Shown piece by piece: positions 21,141 to 31,766 of a stretch of DNA of 32,189 nt. Location of the stretch: NCBI GenBank assembly GCA_001430745.1, contig KQ482040.1, positions 903,229 through 935,417 of the forward strand, read 5' to 3'. Made by a program: the position numbers and the translations under genes. Numbering within the stretch: position 1 is the stretch's first letter; each line of letters begins with the position of its first letter. Origin of the DNA: Auxenochlorella pyrenoidosa (Eukaryota; Chlorophyta; Trebouxiophyceae; Chlorellales; Chlorellaceae). The notes under the pieces are model-generated. The model saw only the letters and a program-made list of their open reading frames with translations, searched no databases and was not told the DNA's origin.

Positions 21141-24100
21141 TCAGTAGCCGCGCCGCGGGCTCTCACGTGGCGGCGGGCCGCCGGGTCCAAACCGACCGCC
21201 TGCGAGCCAAAGAGGTCGGGCGAAGCAAGCTGTGTGTGGCACGGGCACCAATGCTCACATTGCAGAGCCGACATCCGCGCAGCTTTTCCACCGCCACTCC
21301 CACTAGCAGGACAGCCCCACCATGCAGCCCAGCCCTCTCCGCAGGCCGGCCAGTGCCGCCCAAGCAAGCACTTCACCGCAGCACGTCCCTGCGACTCACC
21401 CCCCCTGCCGCCGCGGCCCCGCCCCTCCATCATCATGCCGCCGCCGCGGCTGCCCATCAGGGGTGGCGGGCCGCGCGGACCGCCAACGTCGGGCCCACCG
21501 CGCCCTCCGGGCGGCCCGCGGTGCAGCGGGGGCGGCGGCCCGCCGGGCCGCCCGCCCGTCATGGGGCGCGCATACTTGATGAAGAAGTTCATGGTCTCCG
21601 GGTCATCCAGGTCAAAGGGGTAGCCCTGCAGCAACCAAGCATAGAGGAGCATCCAAAATTGAAATGCATCTCTACATACACGCGCCGTAGCTGCAAGGTG
21701 GACGGGCGTTCACCCACAGCAGGCAACCCGCGCACTTCCGAAGAGTAGCAGGGCATGCTGCCCGTCAGCAGTTGATGCAGTGGCATGCGACAGTGGCGCT
21801 GCCCTCCAGCCCACCTGCAGCTTGTCCATGGCCTCGGTGGCAAAGTACGTGTTGGTGTACTCTGCAAACGCCATGACCAGCTTCTCGCCCGCGTGCTTCT
21901 TGCTGTCCTTGATCACCAGCCGCAGGCTCTGCAGCACAGCGGAAAAGATGGGATGCTTAGGAGCCTCCGAGAAAGCAGCACACTTTGTCAAAACAGTGGT
22001 ATGGAACAAGTTTCAACTACTTGAGAGGGTTTGCAAAAAAAAGTACGCATGAAGGCCTGCGCACCCGGAAGCCTTCGGTGCCGCGGAAAATGTGGGCCAG
22101 CTCGCGGCGCGTCACGTCAGCTGCAAGCAAAGGGAAGCACAGAGTTTAGGTACAGAGTGAAGGGTGCACTATGGGTTCACACAAAGAACACAGCACGTTT
22201 CTGTGCCATGCTGCAAACATGGGCGCTGCTGGTGGGCTCAGTAAGCACAAGGAAATGCAAGCACAGGGAACACAGACAGCAGTAAAGCATACCCACCAGG
22301 CAGACCCTCAATGTAGAGAGTGTTGCAGGCATCATGAGGGTATTGACGCACAGGTGGAGGCGCCATCACATCGCCTGCAGGGCAGCACGTGAATACATCA
22401 CAGTTGCAGACAGAACGCTGCTGCACAGCTGAACGCGATGCAAAGACGCATGAGCCACGCATCCAAAGCATGCAGGCAAAAGGCATAACGGCAGACAGTT
22501 CCTGTTGGGCACCCACCTCGGTGCATGCCAGGCCCCGGTCCAGGGCCCATGCCCTGCTGAGGGCCCGGCTGCATCATGCCTTGCTGGGAGGGCTGTTGGG
22601 GCATCATTTGTGGCTGCTGTGGCTGCATCATGCCACCACCCTGCAAGAGACCAGGAGGCATGTGTCACCCAGGCAATGCACAAATTTAGAAGGAAAACAA
22701 CAGAAAAGCCCTGCAACATTCAGGGCTGCAGCCAACCTGCAGCAGCAACGCTCTGCCCGGCAGCAAAATCAGCGACGCACCGGGCCCATGCTGGGCTGCA
22801 TCATCTGGGGCTGCGCCTGCGGACCCATGCCGTACTGCTGCTGCGGCGCGCCCTGCATCATAGGCTGCTGCTGCTGCTGCTGCATTTGAGGGCCGCCGAC
22901 GCTGGCGCCCATGTAGCCACCGCCGCCCTGCTGCATCGCCGGCTCCGGGTAATGCTGCAGCTGCTGCTGCTGCGGGGCCATCATGCCGCCGCCGCCCCCA
23001 CCCATCATCCCGCCCATCTGCTGCTGGGGCTGCTGCGGCAGTGAGTTGCCGGGGCCGACAGCTGCCGGGTTGTACGCCTCACCCACGTACCCACCGCCAC
23101 TGGCCTGCACCATGGCACCACCGCCCATCATGCCCCCAGCGCCCAGCTGCTGCTGGCCGCCCTGGCCGAGCATGCTGGGAGCCTGCTGCGGCGGCTGTGC
23201 CATGCCGGCGCCGGCGCCAACCTGCTGCTGCGCTGCGGCCAGCAGCTGCTGCGCGATGCCCTGCTGCTGCAGTAGGGAGGTGACGCTGGACAGGTTCTGC
23301 AGCAGGCCGCTCACGTCCTGCTGCGGCGCTGGCTGCTGCATCCCGGGCTGGCCGCTGCCCATGCCGCCAGCCATGCCGCCACCCTGCAAAAGCAACAAGA
23401 GGGTGCACATCATTTTAAAAACAACATTAAGTGGTATTGGGGAAAAGATTGCTTCCCATGTGTTCACAGCATAACCTTGCTGGCCTGGGACTCCTGAGCT
23501 TGATCATGGGCTCAGAAACTGGCAGCCAGAAAGGCCACGCGTGGGATGGCTGAATTCCTTGTCGCGACAGGGGGCAGCACGCTGTGCTGTATATTCTTCC
23601 AAGTCTAAGCTCAGAAGGGACCAGCAGATGGACCGTACAGACAAAATTCCCCAGCGGCTCCCAGGTTGTGTGCTGGCTGGAGCTGGGCTGGCGCAGACAG
23701 TGGCACGGCAGGGCACAGCAGATAGGCAGTATCAGTCCAGGCCTACCATGGCTGGCATGTCAGGGCGGGCCTGCTTGTAGTTGTTGCCGGGCTGGAGCAG
23801 GTCTGTTGTCGGGCAGAGATGGGAGCAGGGGGCAGGCAGGGCGGCAAGGCACAGGATCAGGACTGGCTGCAACTGGGGAAGGATGCAGGTGGTGACCAGC
23901 ACATGGCATAAACTCCTGCCAAGATGCCTGCAAAGGCAGTCTCAGACAAGAAATAGGCTATGGATGAGCTGGACTGGGTGGGGACCAGAAGAGTGATGGA
24001 GTAGCTGCCAGGCAGTGATTGCTGCAAATGCAGATGCCCTGCATGTGACAGAGCCCCTGCCGGAATGCCTGCACTCGAGAATTTGGAATAAGCAGCAGTG

Positions 24101-25278
24101 TGCCCAGGTCTGAGCCAACCGGCGCCAAGGCCAGTACTGGACTGCCAGTCACACGGGCAGCGTTGCGGCAGTCGTCCAGATGGCAGGAGGAGCTATTGCT
24201 CCAAGTGCACTGAAACAGGACACCAGCCAAGTGATCTGGCTGCAGTTTGAGCGACATGACCGCCGCAGTGCTGAAGATCAGTTGTCAGGTAACCAGCATG
24301 CAGGCGAGCATGGAGTTCATTTGATGGTGCATGTGAAGTGCGACAAATGCACCAATATGGAGGCAAAAACTGCACGGTGTGATGCAGGATGAAGCACGCC
24401 TGTGGTGACAATCAGGATCATACAACACAATTATTCAACCTTTTCACTGAGGATGCCGTGCACAGTGAAGGAGGGGAGCTCGGCGCGGGCTTGATTTGCA
24501 GCAAACTGACCGACCTCTGGTGCAGTTTGGCTTTCTCAGTTTCGACTGGCAAGATGGAGCGATGCCAGTTGGTGCTCTCGCAGGCAGGCGTAATGGCAAG
24601 CGGCGGGCCTGCTGTGCCCGCAGCATCTCATGCTGCTTCAGCTCGACCTGCTGCCCACTGTTCCACCAGATCTGCATCACCCGTTTGCCCCAGACCCCCA
24701 TACCAGCTCACCGTCGCCCTCGCGCATGCGCTTCTGGCCAGGGCCCCCGGTCTGCGCCAGCTGCCCCACGGGGAAGTCGGTGAGCTCGATCGCCAGGCCG
24801 CGCCCGCCCCAGCCTGTCCAGCCGTGGTACAGGTTCTTGGCCTTGCTGGCGTTCATCTTGTCGGAGAACTCGCCGTAGCCCACCTGGTCGCCGCCGGGCT
24901 GCCTGCAGGGTTGGTTTGCAGGGCAGCTAAGCTCTTAATAAAGTTTTTAATTAGCGTGTTTTTTATTATCTCAATTTTTAGCCTACTAGACAGGAAAAAC
25001 AAAACACTAGGGCCGATGTGCGACTGCGCAGGGCAAAGAACTGACGTGAGGATGAAACCCCGTTGCCCCGATTCCATGCATCCAACCATGTGAATTTTTG
25101 AGTTGAACCTGGCATTGGCAGCCCACCTGCCCAGCAGCCGCGCGTCCACGCAGCCCTCGAGCTGCAGCATGAGCCGCGAGAAGTCGTCGCCCGTCACAAA
25201 GGACGGGATGTTGGACACCTTAAGCGTCGCTCGCGGCGTGGGCAGCTGGTTCACAGCCGGCCCTGGCCCCATCATCAT
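21141..25278 (-). CDS. Two-RRM RNA-binding protein with Gln/Met/Gly-rich linker and Gly/Arg-rich C-terminus
   Basis: Ten exons keep phase to 552 aa. In transcript order: 25278-25127, 24902-24712, 23802-23747, 23383-22781, 22640-22517, 22374-22297, 22120-22065, 21928-21815, 21625-21400, 21199-21141. The start is the first ATG of an ATGATGATG run. RRM1 spans residues about 18-95: RNP2-like LKVSNIP, then VGYGEFSDK in the RNP1 position. A 250-residue Gln/Met/Gly-rich linker follows. RRM2 spans about 390-465: LYIEGLP, DVTRRELAHIFR, VMAFAEYTN, ATEAMDKLQGYPFD. The tail is RGG-like and ends GGPPPRESPRRGY. Plants have related two- or three-RRM proteins that act in mRNA splicing, stability or stress granules. 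The prion-like linker suggests condensate behaviour, which is inference. Cellular targets cannot be read from sequence. Confidence 0.85.
22864..22883 (-). repeat. (CAG)n microsatellite encoding polyglutamine
   Basis: On the coding (minus) strand a pure CAG run gives seven glutamines inside the Gln/Met/Gly-rich linker of the RRM protein. It belongs to a broader low-complexity region with repeated GGGGMM and QQQ blocks (about 22781-23383). Confidence 0.8.
23747..23802 (-). other. Isolated 56-nt exon of the RRM gene
   Basis: This exon encodes (D)LLQPGNNYKQARPDMPAM and links RRM1 to the Gln-rich linker. It is flanked by introns of 363 nt (23384-23746) and 909 nt (23803-24711), the longest in the window. 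The acceptor is GACAACAG and the donor CATG|GTAGGC. It starts with two bases and ends on a whole codon, exactly what the neighbours require; skipping it breaks the frame. Confidence 0.7.
24927..25011. other. AT-rich island inside an RRM-gene intron
   Basis: About 85 bases within intron 24903-25126 are markedly AT-rich (for example TTAATAAAGTTTTTAATTAG and TTTTTTATTATCTCAATTTT), unlike the surrounding G+C-rich DNA. No coding sense, terminal repeats or RNA motif was recognised. It may be an insertion remnant or a long polypyrimidine/AT splicing element. Confidence 0.6.
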
Positions 25279-26015
25279 GACAGGCCAGCTGAAGACCCTT
25301 TGTTTGTGACGAGAGTGCTGGCAGTCACAGCCTGTTTGGAGAGGACAACAGCAGGCAGGCAGGGGCGTTTGAGGGGAGGCGGAGCGGAGGCGGAGCGGTG
25401 GGCGCTGCACCAAGCCGGCTGCCGCGCTGGGCAGTCGGCGGCCCGCAGAAAGGCAACCCTACACGGCCTGCCCTCCGATCCAGCGCCCCGCGCAGGGGCG
25501 AGGCAGCCATCCATACGTATGTGCGAACGCTGCAGCGATCGCGCTCTCTGAAGCGATGTCACTGAAAGACCCACCACGCAGAACGACTCACCACACCTGC
25601 ACACTGCAAAACTGACGAGGAGGCCGAAGAGGTGGCACACAGAAGTTCTGCCAACAGAGTCTGCAAGATCTGTATTTATCACAGTTGAACGGAAAGAGAA
25701 AGAACGCGAACGCCCGCTGAGGGTGGAGCATGCTGAGCACCGCAGCAAGCCGCGGCGCCAGTGTGTTTGCGGCAGAATGGCACACATGACCTATCCTCCC
25801 CAGCACTGCATTGCGGGCTGTGGATTATAATGAAAGGAAGATGTGGGGAAGTGGAAGAGGTCTTGTTTGCAAGCATGAAATGAAACTGGCATGTCAAGTA
25901 GACTCCAGCCACACCAGCGCATGAAACACCGCTCATGCTGGGTGCGGCAGGCGGCTTGCTGCAACCGTAAATTGCTGCTTGGAGGCTGCATCCCAATAGT
26001 CAAGAGCTGCTAGGT
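25279..26015. other. Intergenic: RRM-gene promoter/5' UTR and SET-gene 3' UTR
   Basis: This 737-bp spacer lies between two minus-strand genes. A 170-codon minus-strand frame covers 25275-25787 but has no family motif and runs into the leader of the RRM gene, so it is read as 5' UTR or chance. A GC-rich tandem duplication of an 11-mer GGAGGCGGAGC lies at about 25376-25399. No RNA gene or repeat family was recognised. Confidence 0.5.
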
Positions 26016-29000
26016 TCATTTCGATTTCAGCCACTTCCCAAAGTCGTCCAGCAGCCGCTTGGGTGCCGATGGCAGAGATTCGATGGTGTCAAAAATCTCC
26101 TTGAGGTCGGCGTTCGGGTCTTGCATGCCGCCGGCCTGCAGTCAAGGAGAAGGTACCTAAAGCCACCAAGAACGCAGCTTGCATAAAGCTCGCATGCAGC
26201 TCAACAGAAGCACGTTGGCGATCCTGCCCAGTCCTTGTACCAACTCATCCTCCCATCACCTTGGTGGGAATGCCACGAATGGGCGCCAGCCGCCGGCGCA
26301 CACCGTCCATGGTGCCGCGCAAGATGCGCTTCTCCCCCAGCCGCAGCTGCAGGGATGGAGCAGCAGGAATGGGCAGTTTGCCATCCCGGTTTTGCGGCAT
26401 GCACGACATGCTGCACACAAACAACAAGCTGGCCTGCCATTCGCGGCTACCCTGCACTGGCAAGGTCGAATCGTGCCTGCGCCGCCAGCCGCTGTTGCGG
26501 GGTGAGGTCCCGGCGCTGCAGGTCCTTGACATCATCATCATACTCTGACGCATAGGCCTGGAACCTGCAGCACCGACACGGGGGAATGCGGGTGTCGTTG
26601 CAGTGCTGCAATGGAGCATGCCCGAAACTAGCAGTAAGCGTGGTAAGCTGTGAACAACTTGCACAGCAGGAAAACCAGCATTTATAAACAGCGCACTGGC
26701 CGACGGCGCTTGCCTGTCTCGAAGATCACCCATCATGAGCTGCAGGATCTGCAGTCGGTCATGGCAAACGAGAAACCAGGTTTAATCTGAGGGCACAAGG
26801 GAACACCATGTAATAAACATCATCATGTTATCATCTTTGTCAGTGCCCTGCTTGCCTCATATTCAAGCTCTTGGCTGATGACCTCGTCTTGCTCAAAGTT
26901 GATCTGCAACAGTGAACAAAAAGGCAGCATGATGGCCATGAATGGACAGCGACTATGACTGTAGGAGTGCCTACTCTGCAAAAACAGTGAACCTCTCCTT
27001 TTCTAGTTCCCCAGACCCAGCAACGTGCACTGTCCGACATCCGCGCATCTGCTTGCCTTGGCGAGCTGCGCCGGGTTCTGCAGGCGCGCCAGGCGCAGGT
27101 ACACCAGGTGCTGCGTCGCGATGCGGTCCTCAAAGATTGGGAACTGCTCCTTGGGGCCTGCACACAGGACGACGCGCAGTGCAGTGACGTGGAAGGAAAT
27201 CACTAGCCAGAATTGTATGCAACAGTGCACCATGTTCACATCATTCAAGGTCCCAATCGCAGGCGCAGGGAGCAGGCCTGCAGCAAGACGCACCCATGTC
27301 CAAGTTCTCCAGGACCTGCCGCTTGGTGGTGTAGAGCCGGTCAGCGGCCACCAGGCTTGCCTCCATGAACAGGCAGTCTGCGCAGCAGGAGGCAAAGAAG
27401 TGGAGTGAGCGGTGATGATGATGGGGTGCGTGCTTGTGGAGCTTGGAGGAGACTTTGATCTTTGAGTGTAGTGCCTGCAGAGACGCATGTCGTTGTTCCC
27501 GGGGCTGCATGCAAATGCTGCCAAGCCGACCTGCAGGGTTGCCGGCTTCGATGGCGCCCGTGGCCAGCAGCAGCTCGCCGTTAGGCCGGCCATCATACAG
27601 CAGCACCTCCTCCCCCTGGCTGCACAGCGGGGGAGAGTGCAAATGTGGGGGAATGCAAGCGTGGAGGAGTGCAAGCGTGGGACACAATTGAAGAGCCTGG
27701 CAAATCACTGGGGGGGGCTGGTCAACCATCGCAACCATGGGATTCCAGCTCTCCTTGTCGGAGCTGGTCGTAGTGAGCCGTTGTCACGCCCCACCGCTGC
27801 TGGCACCACCCCCACCCGCGCGCACCTGTAGGGCCGCTGCGCCACCACAGTGACAGCCTGCCGGTCCAGATCATAGTCCATCACCGCCCCCGAGGTGCTG
27901 CCCGTCCGACAGAAGCCGCCCACCAGCGGCAGCAGCGCAAAGCACTGCGCGGTGGGCAGGTATGCTGCATGGGCGAGCACGACCGACATTGCCTGCAGCA
28001 GCGGCAGCAGCAGGGTGAGGGGTGTTTTGAGTGCGGCAACAGAGGGCAGGGTTGTCGGCCAGGGACGCAGAAGGCCAGGAAGAGCCATGCAAACGTTTGG
28101 GTGCAGATGGGTTGCGCAGCACAGGCGGCTGCGCCTGACGCACCTCCAAGAAGGCCTGCTCGTGGAACACGGATGCTGGGTAGGCTGCGGTGCTGTCTGG
28201 AGCGGAAGAGATGGCCGCCGCAAGCTCCTGCCACTCCTGTTGGAGCGCCGCCTCTCGCGCCCGCGCCTCTTCCAGGACCGGCGAGCCGCGCAGCAGCTGG
28301 GCGCGCTCCTCATCCGGCCACAGGATGGGCGTCAGCGTGGCAGCGGGCAGCGTGGCCAGGAAAGCGCTCCACGCGGACGCGGCGCCCTGCATGCCGCCAA
28401 AATGGTGCTTGGAAACCATCAGCGTGATGGGCTCAGCAGCTGCGTTGGCCATCCAGGTGTGCATTGGGGTGCATCCCGCCTGCGATGCCCTTGCCTCGGT
28501 GCGCAGACCTGCTGCAACCAAGCTGGGCCAGTCCCCAGCCTCCGCACCTTGCCGCGCTCCTGCATGAGCCACAGCGCCAGCCCGACCAGCTCGCTGCGCC
28601 CCTCTGCCACCGCTGCCAGCGCTGGGTCTTTGTCCACATCCACCGAGGTGACGGCCAGGTCCCCAGGAATCTGCAGCAGCACATCGCCCGCCGCCACGCT
28701 GCCTGCCGCGACAAACCCGGGCCGCTGCGTGCCCCCCGCGCCTTCCAGGGATGCAGGCTCCACCACAAGCGGCGGCAGCGAGCCCTGCTCTATGCACCAT
28801 TGCAGCAGCGCATCGTAGCTGCTGCTGCCCGCCTGCTGGCCCGCCGTGGCAGCAGCGGCGGCAGCGGGCAGGCGCCGTGGAGTCGCCAGGCCCCCAGCCT
28901 TCGCATGTGCGCGGCGTTCCTGCCGAGTAACTCCTAATTGTGAGAGGCCCGTCAAATGTGAGCCCGGGCGCTCCAAAACTCGGCGGAAGGAAGAGGGTAA

Positions 29001-29024
29001 AGGCGGGTGTGTGAAAGTGATCAT
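26016..29024 (-). CDS. SET-domain / Rubisco-LSMT-family protein, probably plastid
   Basis: Eleven phase-consistent exons give 512 aa. In transcript order: 29024-28548, 28386-28144, 27992-27826, 27619-27531, 27377-27294, 27157-27057, 26903-26856, 26748-26714, 26564-26477, 26346-26260, 26135-26016. The first about 50 residues are basic and Ser/Pro/Ala-rich, like a chloroplast transit peptide; ATG 29024 is the first in frame. The split SET domain shows YDALLQWCIEQG, then LVGLALWLMQERGK|GAASAWSAFLATLP, and RPYSQGEEVLLYDGRPNGELL with Tyr304. The substrate-binding helical domain follows and ends EIFDTIESLPSAPKRLLDDFGKWLKSK. Family members trimethylate lysines on plastid proteins such as Rubisco large subunit or aldolase. 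The usual Asn-His pair of SET domains is absent; the position reads LVGGFCRTGSTSG (263-275), so methyltransferase activity is uncertain. Four successive introns read best as GC-AG. Confidence 0.88.
26347..27056 (-). other. Block of four consecutive GC-AG introns in the SET gene
   Basis: Introns 27056-26904 (AAG|GCAAGC), 26855-26749 (GAG|GCAAGC), 26713-26565 (CAG|GCAAGC) and 26476-26347 (CAG|GCACGA) all begin with GC on the coding strand and end in TGCAG or TTGCAG. Each is required to keep codon phase and a family-like protein across the small exons 48, 35 and 88 nt long. The last donor (GCACGA) is weaker and less certain. Confidence 0.7.
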
Positions 29025-29263
29025 TTGTACCCTCCTGAATGTAGGCTCAGATGTCCCTCCAAAGCTCGAAATCCCTTCCTCCTCCCGATTGGTGTTGTGC
29101 TGGCACGGCACTCACAGCAGCCAACTGTGGCGAGAGCAGCGCCTGGAAGTCCTCTGGAAATTGTACGGTTGTATGATTTCAATGATCGGGTAGAAGCAGG
29201 AAGCTGTCTGCACAAGACCAAATTGTTGAACAGCTTTCAGTGCGGCTCCTTCTCTCCCCAAGG
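29025..29263. promoter_or_regulatory. Bidirectional promoter interval between SET and MFS genes
   Basis: The start codons of two divergent genes lie 239 bp apart, so both promoters and both 5' UTRs must fit in or overlap this stretch. A CCAAT box in minus orientation (ATTGG at 29088-29092) lies within it, and no clear TATA box is seen. Both products have plastid-transit-like N-termini. Coordinated expression is inference. Confidence 0.55.
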
Positions 29264-31766
29264 ATGAGAGGAGGTCGAGCAGCGATCAAATCACGCTGGT
29301 TTGCGCACCAAAACAGCCGCACCCATGCGTCCAAACCAAAACAGCCAACCCCATGCACGTGCCGTCAGCGGCAGCAAAGGCCGCATCCGCCGCAGCAGGT
29401 GCAACGTCCGCATATGCTGACACCGCGCACACAGCTCGCCACAGCCCCAGCGACAGTGGCAGCAGCAGCAGCAACGCCACCAGCGTCGGCACAGCCTGGC
29501 GACGCAGACCCCATCATGTCCATGCCCACCACCGCCGCCGCGCCTGCCACTCACGAGACGCTTGCAGCTCTGCTCATCGGCTGTGTGGCCATGGCAATGG
29601 CTGCAGTACACCGCGCCGCCTTTTCGGTGGTGGCGCTCCCAATCCAGCAGGAGCTGGGCTTCACGCTGCCGCAGATGGGCATGCTGCAGTCTGCGCTGCT
29701 GCTGGGTTACCTTATTGGCCAGGTGCAGACCATCGCAGTAGGGAGGGGATTTTGATGGATGCCAGGTCTTACACGACTGCAGCCTGGTGGAAGCTTGCTC
29801 AACAGACCCCGCAATGTGCCATGCATGACACAGCACCTACTCACGGTCTGCACCCCCTCTGTTTGGTCTTGGCCAGGTGCCCGCCGGTGCCCTGGCGGAC
29901 CGCTTTGGTGGCGCCCTGGTTGCCACGGTGGGCCTGCTGCTGTGGTCGTCCACCTGCCTGCTCTTCAGGTGATGAACCCTGTACCTAAATGTGCATGTTC
30001 ATGTTGCGTTCGCATCATGTTGCCCCTGTTGATGCCTCCCTGCTCCTCAACACAACCAGAAGCCCCCTGCTGCAGCCCCGCAGCCAGCAGCGCGTCGCCC
30101 TTTGCTGTGCTGTTGGTGGCTCGCGCAGCCCTGGGACTGGCGCAGAGCTGCATCATGCCCTGTGCTGCCACCATTGCAGGCAAGCAGTGCTTGGCAACAG
30201 AAAAGAGGTGGCAGCGACTGCAGGGTGCCCTCGGCTCCATGCTCTGCTGCTGCCTGGTCAGCCGTGTACTGCAGTGCCTGGCGCAGCTTCCTGATGAACA
30301 GGTGCACCCAACTGCCTGCCTGCAGCACGCTGGTTTCCAGCTGCGGTGCGTGGGCGCTTCACGAGCATCGTCTACAGCAGCTTCAGTGTCGGCACCGTTC
30401 TGGGGCTGACACTGACACCGGTTTTAGCTGAGGTGAGTTGCGTCATCACGCGCCTCCCTACATGCAAAGCCTAGCCCCGCTGCTTGCTTCTGGGCGGCCT
30501 CAGCCCTCTTGAGCGCTCGCCCCAAACAGTGCAAGTCGATTCTCCATTGTGCAGCATGCAGGCTGGGCACAAAGTTTCAATGTGCTGGGCCTTGCTGGCG
30601 TGGCTTGCGCGGCGGCATGCAGCCTGGTGCTGCCTCGCCTGTGGCGTGCGAGCGAGCATGGGCGCGGTCGGCAGGCGCCTGCGGGCGTGCGCAGCCTGGA
30701 CGGAGAAACCTTGGCGCACCTGGCGGTGCTGTGCTTCACGCACTCTGTCGTCAGCTTTTCCTTTTTTGTCCTTCAAGCCTGGATCCCCACCTTCCTAGCG
30801 TCCACCGGCATGTCGCGCCTCTCTTCCATCGGCCTTTTCAGCGCGCTGCCTTGGCTGGTGAGCGGCCAGCATGCATGCCGTCATAGCTATGTTTGCTCGC
30901 TGAGAATGCTGCATGAAAGAGCACTGCGCAGCGGTGGAACAATCTGTCTTGCAGTTTGCTTTGCATCGGCAATACCCAGGCACTCCTGCCTGCAGGCAAC
31001 CGCAGTGGTTTCGGTGCTTGCTGGCGCTGGCGCCGACCGGCTGCAGTCTCGGCATGGGTGGACTGCGCTGCGTGTGCGCCACCTGATGCAGTCGCTGGCT
31101 GCTGGCGGCACAGCTGTCAGGTGGGAAAGTTAACCCTGCACATCCCACATAATCCGGTGGTTCTTACTTCTGGCTCCCATGCATCCCTGAGTTGGTTCAA
31201 AGCCACGTTTGCTCCTCGCCTGCCCCCTGCAGCTTAATGCCTCTGGCGCTCACGGGTGTGCAGCTGGGCCCGATGATGGCAGTAGCAGCGCTCACCGCAG
31301 CAGTGGCATTCCAAGGCTTCAACTATGCCGGCCTGCATTCTTACGTGAGCTGAGTGTCGCACATGTACAGGCCTGATCTTCCTTTGGAGAAGGAGAGGCT
31401 TGCAGACCTTCATCAACAGAACGCCCTGCCTCACGCATGCCCAACTGCAGGTGCCTGAGGTGGCCCCCACCTCTGCAGGCCTTGTGCTCTCCATAACAAA
31501 CACATGCGGCACGCTTGCTGGCATCGCCGGCAACATGCTGACAGGCGTGCTTGCAGGCACCGCTTGGGGCTTCTCTGGTAAGTTCTCGCAAGGGGGCGAA
31601 TGCCGGGAAGTGCTGACCACTTCCCATCTCATCCCCACTGCGGTACATCTCTTTCCCATGTCACACAGGTATATTTGCGCTGACTGTCGCACTCCAAGCT
31701 GCCAGCATGTGGGCGTGGCTTGCTGGAGCGCATGGCGGACAGCTGGATTTACGCAGGCGGCAGTAG
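29264..31766 (+). CDS. MFS transporter, PHT4/ANTR (SLC17-like) anion or phosphate carrier, probably plastid
   Basis: Nine phase-consistent exons give 503 aa: 29264-29722, 29877-29968, 30076-30179, 30341-30432, 30555-30857, 30996-31120, 31233-31344, 31451-31577, 31669-31766. About 95 N-terminal residues rich in Arg, Gln, Thr and Ala precede the first membrane helix and resemble a chloroplast transit peptide. TM1 has AAVHRAAFSV. The MFS loop 2-3 motif is seen as GYLIGQVPAGALADRFGG. RAALGLAQSCIMP marks TM4. In the second half FNYAGLHSYVPEVAP and LSITNTCGTLAGIAGN are the SLC17/PHT4 signature. The family moves inorganic phosphate, ascorbate or other anions with Na+ or H+, in plants mostly across plastid envelope or thylakoid membranes. 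Intron 30180-30340 uses a GC donor (GCAG|GCAAGC), confirmed by phase. Substrate is not decidable from sequence. Confidence 0.9.
30180..30340 (+). other. GC-AG intron in the MFS gene
   Basis: The exon 30076-30179 ends ATTGCAG|GCAAGC with one base carried. The exon 30341-30432 begins with two bases that complete GCT after the acceptor TGGTTTCCAG. The join gives the uninterrupted membrane helix sequence CAATIAAAVRGRFTSIVYS, as expected for this family region, so the GC donor is well supported. Confidence 0.75.

Noticed and set aside
24677..24711. Read-through of the RRM1 exon to a stop at about 24677
   Set aside because: A good donor (GACG|GTGAGC) precedes it, and the 56-nt exon and later exons continue the frame into a clear RRM2. 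Read-through would only be a truncated isoform.
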